Source: Bacillota bacterium
Lineage (GTDB): Bacteria > Bacillota > Clostridia > Oscillospirales > Ruminococcaceae
Assembly: GCA_023431215.1 (NCBI GenBank)
Contig: JAEYXR010000013.1
Location: 1 to 9,996 of the forward strand
Direction: 5' to 3'
DNA: 9,996 nucleotides
Under the pieces are notes generated by a model. That model was not told the DNA's origin and did no database searches. It saw only the letters and a program-made list of their open reading frames with translations. Positions 1-7,100 of this stretch are shown in pieces; position 1 is the first letter of the stretch, and each line of letters begins with the position of its first letter. A program made the translations under genes and the position numbers.

Positions 1-527
1 GTGTAACCCTCAGGCATGACGCGTTCAAGAGGTTTACGGAACAGACGGATATAGACAGGTCCGTTGTAATCAACAATCTGAGGTAGGCTCTGCTCCAGCT
101 GAACAGCATCCACCGGCTCAAAGATCACCATGCCTGGCAGGCTGCGCAGTACTGCAATATCCTCAAAGCTCATATGGGTACCGCCGTTAAGCTCGGCGCT
201 GATGCCGGGGTCGCTACCAATAATTTTTACGTTCTGTTTGGCGTAGCAAACCGAAATTGCCAGCTGGTCACAGGTTCTGCGGGTGGCAAAGGCGGTAAAA
301 GAGCCAATAAAGGGGATAAATCCGTAAGAAGCAAGGCCTGCGGCAAAAGAGGTCATGTTTTGCTCACAAATACCTACGTCCAGCGCCCGCTGAGGGAATT
401 TTTGGCGCAGCCCCCAGGTGCCGTTTGCCTTGGCAAGGTCTGCATCCACCACTACAATTTTATCGTTGGTAAGCATCAGTTCCTCCAGCTTTTCGGCAAG
501 AACTGCGCGCATTTCTTTGTTAGCCAT
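1..527 (-). CDS. Transketolase, C-terminal subunit (partial, runs off left edge)
   Basis: This is the pyrimidine-binding and C-terminal half of a two-subunit, thiamine-diphosphate transketolase. Only the first 175 codons are present; stand-alone C-subunits are usually a little over 300 residues. The ATG lies 8 bases after a strong AAGGAGGT site (536-543) that begins at the stop codon of the N-subunit gene, so the two are almost certainly co-translated. The family's conserved block is visible: DADLAKANGTW (28-38) and DVGICEQNM (50-58), where E55 is the glutamate expected to activate the cofactor of the partner subunit. NGGTHMSFEDIA follows at about 114-125, and its His is expected to contact the sugar. 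The enzyme moves a two-carbon ketol unit between sugars in the cytoplasm. Directly downstream of a sulfoquinovosidase, it is a candidate for the SqwH role in the sulfo-TK pathway. A normal pentose-phosphate transketolase cannot be excluded from sequence alone. Confidence 0.93.
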   Translation of the reverse strand, partial: MANKEMRAVLAEKLEELMLTNDKIVVVDADLAKANGTWGLRQKFPQRALDVGICEQNMTSFAAGLASYGFIPFIGSFTAFATRRTCDQLAISVCYAKQNVKIIGSDPGISAELNGGTHMSFEDIAVLRSLPGMVIFEPVDAVQLEQSLPQIVDYNGPVYIRLFRKPLERVMPEGY

Positions 528-543
528 AGTCGTCTACCTCCTT

Positions 544-1368
544 TTACTGCAGCTCGCTGAGAGCCTGTTCTCTTTGCTGGGCAGAAATGGGCATGTTATG
601 ATTACCAAAGCCGGCAGCCTCAATGAAGGAAACACCCTTGCCCTTTACGGTGTTGAGGCAAATAAAGTTGGGCTTGCCGTTTTTTAGTGCCTTGGCGTCG
701 TCAATGGCCCTGGCAATGGCCTCTACATTATGGCCGTCCACCACAAAGGTGTTAAACCCAAAGGCCGCCCATTTTGCCGTGGGGTCAATAAGGTCGGAAA
801 TATCCCTGGTCTCGCCATCTATCTGCTTTTTATTGTCATCCAAAAACAAAATAAAGTTATCCAGCTTATATTGTGCCGCTGTCATGGATGCCTCCCAAAC
901 CTGACCCTCCTGGCTTTCTCCGTCACCCACAATGCAGTAAACAGTGACGCCGTCCCCACAGATTTTGCTGCCCATGGCAGCCCCCACCGCGCAAGAGATA
1001 CCTTGCCCCAAAGATCCGGCTGTCATATCAATGCCGGGGGTTTTATTCATGTCGCAATGGCTGGGCAGGTTGGTTTCCGGCTGGTTGAGGGTTAAAAGCC
1101 ATTCCATGGGGAAATAGCCTTTCAGCGCCAATGCTGCATATACTGCAGGACCTGCATGACCTTTAGATACCACCAGTCTGTCTCTGCCTTCCATTTTGGG
1201 ATTGGCAGGGTCAATGTTCATTTTATCAAAATACAATACCGCCAAAACATCCGCAATAGAAAGGCAGCCGCCCACATGTCCCACTCCCAGTGTACCGATG
1301 GCGTCCATGGTATGGTAACGTATTTCTTTTGCCTTTTGGTTCAGCAGTGCAATCTTTTCTGTGTTCAT
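544..1368 (-). CDS. Transketolase, N-terminal (ThDP-binding) subunit
   Basis: This 274-residue protein is the complete cofactor-binding half of a split transketolase, a usual length for this subunit. Visible motifs in order are GHVGG with H31, SKGHAG with H71, GSLGQG (118-123), the thiamine-diphosphate motif GDGESQEGQVWE (148-159, metal ligand D149) with the second ligand N179 in DDNKKQIDG, and VKGKGVSF near the C terminus. The ATG is preceded by AAGGAGG at 1376-1382. The gene follows the GH31 gene by 23 bases and precedes the C-subunit by 16. In the known sulfo-TK pathway a two-subunit transketolase (SqwG and SqwH) takes two-carbon units from sulfofructose and sulfoerythrulose onto glyceraldehyde-3-phosphate, finally giving sulfoacetaldehyde. 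The neighbouring sulfoquinovosidase makes that role attractive, but it is inferred from context. A housekeeping transketolase in the same family would look very similar. Confidence 0.95.
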   Translation of the reverse strand: MNTEKIALLNQKAKEIRYHTMDAIGTLGVGHVGGCLSIADVLAVLYFDKMNIDPANPKMEGRDRLVVSKGHAGPAVYAALALKGYFPMEWLLTLNQPETNLPSHCDMNKTPGIDMTAGSLGQGISCAVGAAMGSKICGDGVTVYCIVGDGESQEGQVWEASMTAAQYKLDNFILFLDDNKKQIDGETRDISDLIDPTAKWAAFGFNTFVVDGHNVEAIARAIDDAKALKNGKPNFICLNTVKGKGVSFIEAAGFGNHNMPISAQQREQALSELQ

Positions 1369-1391
1369 TCTATATCCTCCTTATTTCCTTG

Positions 1392-3389
1392 TTAGACAGT
1401 AACATTTTTTAAGGCTTTAAAAACAGCGGCAAATGCAGAATCTCTGCGATAGTATACAGCGGGACGCCCCATGGGTGCCGCTACCGTATTGAAACCCGGA
1501 CTTAAAACACTGTCATCCCATACACTAATCCACTGATCATCATCGGGAGCATAGAGTTCTACCGTCTGGGCACCCTCGGTATAAACAGGTGCCACCAACA
1601 GGTCGCTGCCCAGCAGGTATTGATATTTGAGGTGATATCCTGCAGTTTCCTGAGGATATTCCAAAAACAACGGGCGCATGGCGGGAACACCTGTGGTGTA
1701 GTATTCTTCTGTCACCGCCTTGGTGTAGGGGTACAACGCAGTATGTATCCGGCTGCACCAGGAAAAATGCCGGATGGTTTCTTCATCACCATCAAACTGC
1801 CAGTTGATGTTTGGGCGGTTGCCCTCGTGGGTGCGGAACACCGGTGTAAAGGTGCTGAACTCCGCCCATCGCATCAGTAGTTCCTTGGTGCGCTTCATGT
1901 GGTACAGTGCGGTATAACCGCCGGTATCGTGGCTGTGGATGCCGCAGCCGCTCATGCCTACCGACAGTGCTGCCACTATAACAGAGGCAAGGCCATCATC
2001 CAGGCTCCAGTCAACATTTTGGTCTGCTCCCCACACCAGGGGGGCGTACCGCTGGGTGCCGGTGGCTCCGGCTCTGAAGTAAACAGCTGCTTTCCCAAGT
2101 TTTCCTGTTTCCTCCAGCGCTTCATAATTCAGCTTTGCCCAAAGCATCGGCCAACGGTTATGGGCTGTCATGGCATCTTCACCGCTGTGCAGTACACAGT
2201 CGGTGGGCAGATATTCCCCAAAGTCGGCCATCCAGCCCTCCAGCCCCAGAGCCAGCATATTGTTTTTGATTACTCCTTTGTACCATACAAAGGCTGCCGG
2301 ATTGGTAAAATCTACAATACCGCAGTAAAACTCACCAAAGTCTACCAGGTATACCTCTCCATCTTTATCAAGAGCCAAAAACCCCTTTTCTTTGGCTTCC
2401 TGAAACAGGGCTTTTTCTTCACAAACATAAGGGTTAATGTATCCCATAAAGTGCATTCCATCGGCGTTCCACCCGGCAATGCTCTCTTTTAAGTTGGGGT
2501 ACAGCTCATTATTTACTTCCCAGTTCCACATCAGGCGTTTGCCAAAGGAAGTCATGCGGATTCCCTGCCAGTCCTGACACCAGATTCCAGTGATGTCAGT
2601 TTGATGTTCCCGCATTGCGGCCAGCTTTTTCTCTACCACCTGTGTGCCGCCCTGAATTCCCAGCCAAATGCCTTGAAAAGCCCAGTCCGGCAGGCGGGGT
2701 TGGCGTCCCAGATAGTCTGTCAGCTTGCTCACAAGAGCTTTCAGGTTCTCTGCTTGGTCTATAACAAGTGCAATTTCCGTATCCCAGATCTCTACCTCAT
2801 GATAGGTTTCATGAGAAAAATCCAGTGCACTGTAACAGTAATTTTCCAGATGAAAAAAGTAGTTTTGAGAGGACAAAAAGGTGGGCTGAGGAAAATAAGT
2901 CCAGTCGTAGTCTCCTCCGGCTTTTTCCTGGTCTGCCAAAAAGGTTACATACTCACTTTTATTGCGCCCAACGCCTTGCTCACGGGTAAACATTTCAAAG
3001 CGCTTACCACGCAGGTTTAAGTAAGAAAACTGCTCACCGCCGCCAAAAACCGCTTCCTCCTTTTGGGCAGGCAACCGCAGCCACATTCTATTGGCGGAGC
3101 CATTGTAGCTGCCCTTTACCAAAATGCGGCTTCCTTCTTCCCGAAAGGTCATGGTATAGCAGTGGTTGCCGTCTGCACTGTATAGCTTTACAGTATTTCC
3201 CTCCACTGCACATTCCCTTAGGGGGCAGCGTTCTTCAATATAATCGTTGATTTGAAAATTTCCCCGGTACATATCAATATCGGCTTCGCCCTGCCCAATA
3301 AACAACATGGGTTTTTGAGCAGTGTGGCTAAACACAATTTTATTACCGGCTTCCAGTTGAAATCCCGAAGGTACACTCGTTAGTTTCAT
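1392..3389 (-). CDS. yihQ: GH31 sulfoquinovosidase (YihQ type)
   Basis: The enzyme hydrolyses alpha-sulfoquinovosides such as sulfoquinovosyl glycerol, releasing sulfoquinovose in the cytoplasm (no signal peptide). It aligns with E. coli YihQ, as I recall that sequence, over its whole length. Using numbering from an ATG at 3404 (670 residues), the nucleophile D394 lies in GWMADFGEYLPTD and the acid/base D461 in DQNVDW. The sulfonate-recognition residues are Q277 (WCQDW), R290 and W293 (FGKRLMWNW) and Y497 (DTGGYT). All sit at a constant offset of 11 from YihQ Q288, R301, W304, D405, D472 and Y508. Ordinary GH31 alpha-glucosidases lack the KRxMW sulfonate clamp. I chose the ATG at 3387-3389 because GGGAG stands 8 bases upstream; the ATG at 3402-3404 has no clear ribosome site and would add only five residues. 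The gene overlaps the transporter gene by 47 bases, suggesting translational coupling. Confidence 0.95.
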   Translation of the reverse strand: MKLTSVPSGFQLEAGNKIVFSHTAQKPMLFIGQGEADIDMYRGNFQINDYIEERCPLRECAVEGNTVKLYSADGNHCYTMTFREEGSRILVKGSYNGSANRMWLRLPAQKEEAVFGGGEQFSYLNLRGKRFEMFTREQGVGRNKSEYVTFLADQEKAGGDYDWTYFPQPTFLSSQNYFFHLENYCYSALDFSHETYHEVEIWDTEIALVIDQAENLKALVSKLTDYLGRQPRLPDWAFQGIWLGIQGGTQVVEKKLAAMREHQTDITGIWCQDWQGIRMTSFGKRLMWNWEVNNELYPNLKESIAGWNADGMHFMGYINPYVCEEKALFQEAKEKGFLALDKDGEVYLVDFGEFYCGIVDFTNPAAFVWYKGVIKNNMLALGLEGWMADFGEYLPTDCVLHSGEDAMTAHNRWPMLWAKLNYEALEETGKLGKAAVYFRAGATGTQRYAPLVWGADQNVDWSLDDGLASVIVAALSVGMSGCGIHSHDTGGYTALYHMKRTKELLMRWAEFSTFTPVFRTHEGNRPNINWQFDGDEETIRHFSWCSRIHTALYPYTKAVTEEYYTTGVPAMRPLFLEYPQETAGYHLKYQYLLGSDLLVAPVYTEGAQTVELYAPDDDQWISVWDDSVLSPGFNTVAAPMGRPAVYYRRDSAFAAVFKALKNVTV

Positions 3390-4281
3390 CCGCTTTACTC
3401 CCATCTGCTTTTTTACTTTGAATTTTGATTACCAGATAAGCGCTTGTTAATACAATTGCCGTACCCAACAGCATGGTGGGTGTCGGCACCGCTTTGGCAA
3501 AAATAAAGTCGTAGAATAGCGTGATAATTGGAATCAAAAGCAGCACCACTTTTACATTCCAAACCGGCAGTGTCTGCAATGCGCGGTAATAAAAGATGTA
3601 GACAAAGAATTGCCCCAAGGCTCCCACTGCAAGGGCAGCCAGCAGCGGTGTACTGCCAAAGGCAGCAGTAACGTCGCTGCCCACGCCTGCAAAGGCCGTT
3701 GCAGCACAAAAAAAGAGCATGGTTACAAAGTTGTTGTAATAAGCGATGACGTTGTTTGGTACGTTGTTGCGCTGCACTGATTTAATGAGGAACGCATTGA
3801 CGGAGACAAAAAACGCACTGAGCAAGAAACAAATATCGGTGGGGTGGAAAGAGATATTACCCGGCCGAATACCTAAGACCAGAGCTACCCCCGCCAGCAT
3901 CACGCCAACCAGCGTCCACTCCTTTGCCGACAGCCGCTGTTTATACAAGACTGCCGACAGTATGCCAATCATAATTACATCTGTTTTAAGCAGGATACTG
4001 CCTGTTGCCGGGTTGCCGTAACGGCTGCCCAAAAACGCCGTAATATCAAGCAGAAAGCCCATACAACCAATGAGTATTAGACGCGGCATAAACTTTTTTT
4101 CAACCTTAAGCTGCTTTAGTTTTCCACCTCTGGCCATTACTATTGTTAAAATAACAAAAGTAAAAAAACGGATAAACACGCCTGTGGCAAAGGGGTTGAT
4201 TTGCTTGTTGGAAATACCCAGAGAATAGTAATAGGCCGCCCATACAAAAGCCAGGATAATGACAACAGAATATTTTTTCAT
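3343..4281 (-). CDS. DMT/EamA-family membrane transporter
   Basis: This 312-residue integral membrane protein has about ten hydrophobic helices (roughly 4-22, 32-50, 67-85, 95-112, 120-138, 150-168, 180-200, 212-235, 243-263 and 266-288). They form two EamA-like halves, as in the drug/metabolite transporter superfamily. The C-terminal tail is polar and lysine-rich, and its last codons overlap the sulfoquinovosidase gene. The ATG is 4 bases after the epimerase stop; its ribosome site is weak (TAGG inside the preceding gene), so expression may depend on coupling. Members of this superfamily move sugars, amino acids and many small metabolites in either direction, so the substrate cannot be read from sequence. 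Its place directly before the sulfoquinovosidase makes uptake of sulfoquinovose or its glycerol glycoside, or export of a C2 or C3 sulfonate end product, the leading guesses. The usual E. coli counterparts (YihO, YihP) belong to another family. Confidence 0.88.
   Translation of the reverse strand: MKKYSVVIILAFVWAAYYYSLGISNKQINPFATGVFIRFFTFVILTIVMARGGKLKQLKVEKKFMPRLILIGCMGFLLDITAFLGSRYGNPATGSILLKTDVIMIGILSAVLYKQRLSAKEWTLVGVMLAGVALVLGIRPGNISFHPTDICFLLSAFFVSVNAFLIKSVQRNNVPNNVIAYYNNFVTMLFFCAATAFAGVGSDVTAAFGSTPLLAALAVGALGQFFVYIFYYRALQTLPVWNVKVVLLLIPIITLFYDFIFAKAVPTPTMLLGTAIVLTSAYLVIKIQSKKADGSKADETNECTFGISTGSR
3398..3402 (-). promoter_or_regulatory. Ribosome binding site deciding the sulfoquinovosidase start
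   Basis: GGGAG on the minus strand lies 8 bases before the ATG at 3387-3389 and inside the 3' end of the transporter gene. The in-frame ATG at 3402-3404 is preceded by an A-rich stretch ending in GCAG with no good match to the anti-Shine-Dalgarno sequence. This is why the shorter start is preferred. Confidence 0.6.
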
Positions 4282-4285
4282 AGTT

Positions 4286-5158
4286 TCAACCTATTCTAAA
4301 GCCTTGTTCCAGGCAAAAAACTTCATTTGCTTGTATTGTGACAATACCGGGCTTATTGTAAAAATCATATTTTGCATCGTGGTAATCCGGTAGTCCACAC
4401 CAAGGCTCTATGCATAAAAAATATAATTGTTCAGGCTTTGACCAAATTGTCAGATACGGAAAGCCTCCAAAACGAACTGTTACAAAACGCCCGCTTTTTT
4501 TGGAACGCAATGAAATACTGTTAGATTTTATGTTCTTTAAAATAATGGCACCTGTAAAAAAATCTTCCCTCAGCTTAATTTGATTTATATTAATATTGTA
4601 GGGCAACTCCTCTCCTGTACAAAGATTCTGTTTGCTTACCATAATTTGTACAGGCTGCTCAGGCTCTGAAAATTCCAAATAATAATCTTCCGGCTTCTCT
4701 TGGGCATCAATTGGACAATAAAACCCTGTATGCGCCCCAAGCGAAAACGGTAAGTTTGTATCTCCGGTATTGATGACGCGATAACGTTGAACAAGCTCAT
4801 CCCCGCACAGTTCAAACTCTATTTCAAAAAGAAATGCAAAGGGATAGTATCTGTGGCTTTCCTGATTATCGCTAAGGCGAAAAAGCACCTTGTCTTTATG
4901 ATGAAAGACTAAATCAAACTCCATATCCTTTGCAAAGCCATGCTGCTGGGCAGGAAATTCTTTACCACCAATAACAAACCTTTGACGGTGTGGTAGCCCG
5001 ACATTTGGAAACAGGTTGCGCGCCTGGCCCGGCCAGAATTCTGACCCAGGCTGCCAAAGAAATTCTTTCCCATCCGAGACTGCTTGCAGGCTTTTTAGCT
5101 CAGCACCTAAAGAGGCAATCCTTGCCTTAATATGTTCATTCTCTATGGTATACAGCAT
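4286..5158 (-). CDS. Aldose 1-epimerase family protein (LacX-like mutarotase)
   Basis: This 290-residue cytoplasmic protein has the galactose-mutarotase fold of the LacX-like subgroup. Expected landmarks are present: ARNLFPNVG (46-54), H73 in QHGFAKD, H143 in LGAHTGF (the usual GAHPGF with Thr for Pro), and E251 in CIEPWCGLPD. H73, H143 and E251 are the likely acid/base set that opens and recloses the sugar ring. The ATG at 5156-5158 is preceded by AAGAGGG (5165-5171), which overlaps the stop codon of the oxidoreductase gene. The gap to the transporter downstream is 4 bases. Retaining glycosidases release the alpha anomer, so a mutarotase is a sensible partner. E. coli uses the related YihR as a sulfoquinovose mutarotase. 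Assignment to sulfoquinovose here is by context only; an amino sugar or a galactose-type sugar is also possible. Confidence 0.9.
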   Translation of the reverse strand: MLYTIENEHIKARIASLGAELKSLQAVSDGKEFLWQPGSEFWPGQARNLFPNVGLPHRQRFVIGGKEFPAQQHGFAKDMEFDLVFHHKDKVLFRLSDNQESHRYYPFAFLFEIEFELCGDELVQRYRVINTGDTNLPFSLGAHTGFYCPIDAQEKPEDYYLEFSEPEQPVQIMVSKQNLCTGEELPYNININQIKLREDFFTGAIILKNIKSNSISLRSKKSGRFVTVRFGGFPYLTIWSKPEQLYFLCIEPWCGLPDYHDAKYDFYNKPGIVTIQANEVFCLEQGFRIG

Positions 5159-5169
5159 GATAAACCCTC

Positions 5170-6246
5170 TTAAATCCTGTATGGAATATGAAACATTTTC
5201 TCAACTTCTGTTATTGTTACAATTCTTTTTTCGGTGGCAGAAATTTCTGCCGCCATGCCCACCATTGCGCTGTTAATGGCAGCGTCAATACCGGACAATG
5301 GCTGTGTTCCCTTTTCTATGCAGTCGGCAAGCTCTATGAGAGAAGGAACAATATCATCACTATGTGCCTCAAAGTTTCTTCTATTAAAACAATATTGCTC
5401 TTCGGTCATGCCTTTTCGATCCCAGAAAAACATAGTATCATCCTGTATTTCCAGACGACCTTTTTCTCCTATTACACCAAATTCCAACTCGTGTAAATTC
5501 TTTTGGTCTTTTTTTTGCGGTGAAAAAAGACAAAGTGACAAATTTGCTCTAGTACCATTTTGATACTCTACTGTTACAAAAGCATTATCAAGTACATCTG
5601 TATCTTGATACACCACCTGGTTGTCTCCGCTTGCAAATACCGCTACCGGACGAGAAGCTGCCATCCAGTTGAACAGATCGAAGTGATGACAATTCTTTTC
5701 GAGAAGTGTCCCGCCCGAGTATTGTTTTTGAATAATCCAGTTTTTTACCGATCCGTTTTTTTCTAAAAAAGGATGTCTGAATTCATGACACCAAATCATT
5801 TTAGAAGTCCCCACCTGACTTTGAAGCATGCGCATTTTTTGAATGAGGTAAGAGTAACGAAGCTCCAGCCCAATTTGGAAAATTTTTCCACTCTTTTGGT
5901 ATGCCTCCCAAATGTTAAAACACCCCTGAGGGGTTGTTGCCATGGGCTTTTCAAGACGGAGGTGCTTTCCAGCATTCAAACAAGCTACTGCCTGTTCCTC
6001 ATGCTGGTAGTCCGGGGTAACAATAACCGCTAAATCAAAATCACCTTGCTTTAGCATCTCTTTATAGTCTGTATAGCATTGTACTTTTTGCCCCAGCTCC
6101 TTTAAGAAGCCTACAGCACGGGTAAGGTTGGGTTCATAGTTGTCACAAATAGCTGTTACTTCATATTGCGAAAGTTTACTAAAGCAATTGCGTATTTGGG
6201 AGTACCCCATCATCCCCGTACCAATTACACCTACTTTTATACTCAT
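5170..6246 (-). CDS. Gfo/Idh/MocA-family NAD(P)-dependent oxidoreductase
   Basis: The protein has 358 residues. An N-terminal Rossmann domain opens with VGVIGTGMMG (5-14), and the family signature LEKPMATT (98-105) holds the catalytic-type K100. The C-terminal substrate domain carries GGTLLEKNCHHFDLFNWM (178-195), whose H187, H188 and D190 fall where the family keeps its active-site His/Asp. The ATG follows AAGGAGG (6254-6260), 14 bases after the NagB-like gene. Family members oxidise or epimerise sugars and polyols. Two glycosidase families, GH109 and the NAD-dependent sulfoquinovosidase family GH188, share this fold and use a transient oxidation. I cannot assign it to either by eye. In this operon it could oxidise or epimerise an amino sugar, act as a second glycosidase, or oxidise sulfoquinovose. 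The first reading is the most cautious one given the NagA/NagB neighbours. Confidence 0.9.
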   Translation of the reverse strand: MSIKVGVIGTGMMGYSQIRNCFSKLSQYEVTAICDNYEPNLTRAVGFLKELGQKVQCYTDYKEMLKQGDFDLAVIVTPDYQHEEQAVACLNAGKHLRLEKPMATTPQGCFNIWEAYQKSGKIFQIGLELRYSYLIQKMRMLQSQVGTSKMIWCHEFRHPFLEKNGSVKNWIIQKQYSGGTLLEKNCHHFDLFNWMAASRPVAVFASGDNQVVYQDTDVLDNAFVTVEYQNGTRANLSLCLFSPQKKDQKNLHELEFGVIGEKGRLEIQDDTMFFWDRKGMTEEQYCFNRRNFEAHSDDIVPSLIELADCIEKGTQPLSGIDAAINSAMVGMAAEISATEKRIVTITEVEKMFHIPYRI

Positions 6247-6260
6247 TTCCGCGCCTCCTT

Positions 6261-7100
6261 TTAGCGTAATGTTCCTATAGGGGGTTCTGATACATAGGAT
6301 GTAATAATGAGTTTGGCGTCGGGATGCTCCTGAAAAAATGAGGATGGAACAGCACTGGTAACATCACCCAATAAAATCTTCCGCACAATACCCTTTTGCC
6401 AGGTCCTATTCATATAAAAGCGTATTTTTCGGGCGCTTAAAATCTCCCTCATCCCAATGGTAATGCAATAACGAGGAATATAGTCTATGTAACCATTGGC
6501 TGCTGTAACAGCATTAATGGTGCGGGTTTCGCGGCTAAGCTTTAAAATACGGGTGGGTAGCTGCTTAAAATCTTCGTTGCTCATGGGGGCATCATGCTCC
6601 GGGGGTTCGTTAAACGCTATGTGCCCATTAATGCCAATGCCACCGTATGCTACATCCACGCCTCCAAGCTCGGTCATTTTCTGCCAGATTACTTCCTCCA
6701 TACCCGGGGCAGGAATGATGCGGTTTTCTTCCGGCATGGTAATGTCTTTATCTAATAAGTCATAAAAGTTTCTATTCATAAAACCTGCAAAGCTTAATGG
6801 ATTGTCCAGTTCTATGGGTGAGAGATCATCATTGAGGTATTCGTCCATATTGAAGAAATATACATTTTTAAGGCTGACTTTCTTTTTGTTGCAGTAGTAG
6901 GCCAGCCTGCTATATTGTCCTATAGGCCCTACAGGAACAATGAATACAGTATTTTTACCTTTTTTATTGTTTGCTTCTATGTGTTCCAACATATCCAATG
7001 CCATATGGTAGTAAATATCATCTTCTGTCTCTACAACCTCAACTGGAACTTTTGCACATTGCAACAATTCTTCTTTTGTTACTGTTTCATATGTTCTCAT
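6261..7100 (-). CDS. NagB-family glucosamine-6-phosphate isomerase/deaminase-like protein
   Basis: This 279-residue protein resembles NagB, which converts glucosamine-6-phosphate to fructose-6-phosphate and ammonia. It keeps NMDEYL with D86 and E87 (NagB D72 region), GHIAFNEP with H160 and E165 (NagB H143 and E148), R193 in ETRTIN (NagB R172) and K236 (NagB K208). Two departures stand out. The catalytic Asp of the GxDGH motif (NagB D141) is Asn, N158. The usual phosphate loop LPTGGTP is replaced by VPVGPIGQY (55-63). The ATG overlaps the end of nagA by 14 bases and follows AAAGGAG about 10 bases upstream. It may be an ordinary variant clade working with the upstream deacetylase. It could also be an isomerase for a different sugar, including a sulfonate analogue of a sugar phosphate. 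I left the gene symbol blank because of the altered residues. Confidence 0.82.
   Translation of the reverse strand: MRTYETVTKEELLQCAKVPVEVVETEDDIYYHMALDMLEHIEANNKKGKNTVFIVPVGPIGQYSRLAYYCNKKKVSLKNVYFFNMDEYLNDDLSPIELDNPLSFAGFMNRNFYDLLDKDITMPEENRIIPAPGMEEVIWQKMTELGGVDVAYGGIGINGHIAFNEPPEHDAPMSNEDFKQLPTRILKLSRETRTINAVTAANGYIDYIPRYCITIGMREILSARKIRFYMNRTWQKGIVRKILLGDVTSAVPSSFFQEHPDAKLIITSYVSEPPIGTLR

Noticed and set aside
174..560. Plus-strand open frame of 128 codons
   Set aside because: It is antisense to the transketolase C-subunit, whose ThDP-activating block is clear on the other strand.
1899..2492. Plus-strand open frame of 197 codons
   Set aside because: It lies entirely opposite the sulfoquinovosidase gene, shows no family motif, and the minus strand carries an unmistakable GH31 catalytic domain.
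1392..3404. Calling the GH31 protein a generic alpha-glucosidase or alpha-xylosidase
   Set aside because: The KRLMW sulfonate clamp, WCQDW and DTGGYT residues and near end-to-end similarity to E. coli YihQ point specifically to sulfoquinovosides.
3413..3709. Small minus-strand frame of 98 codons within the transporter gene
   Set aside because: It is out of frame with a ten-helix membrane protein that covers the same bases and lacks its own ribosome site or domain.
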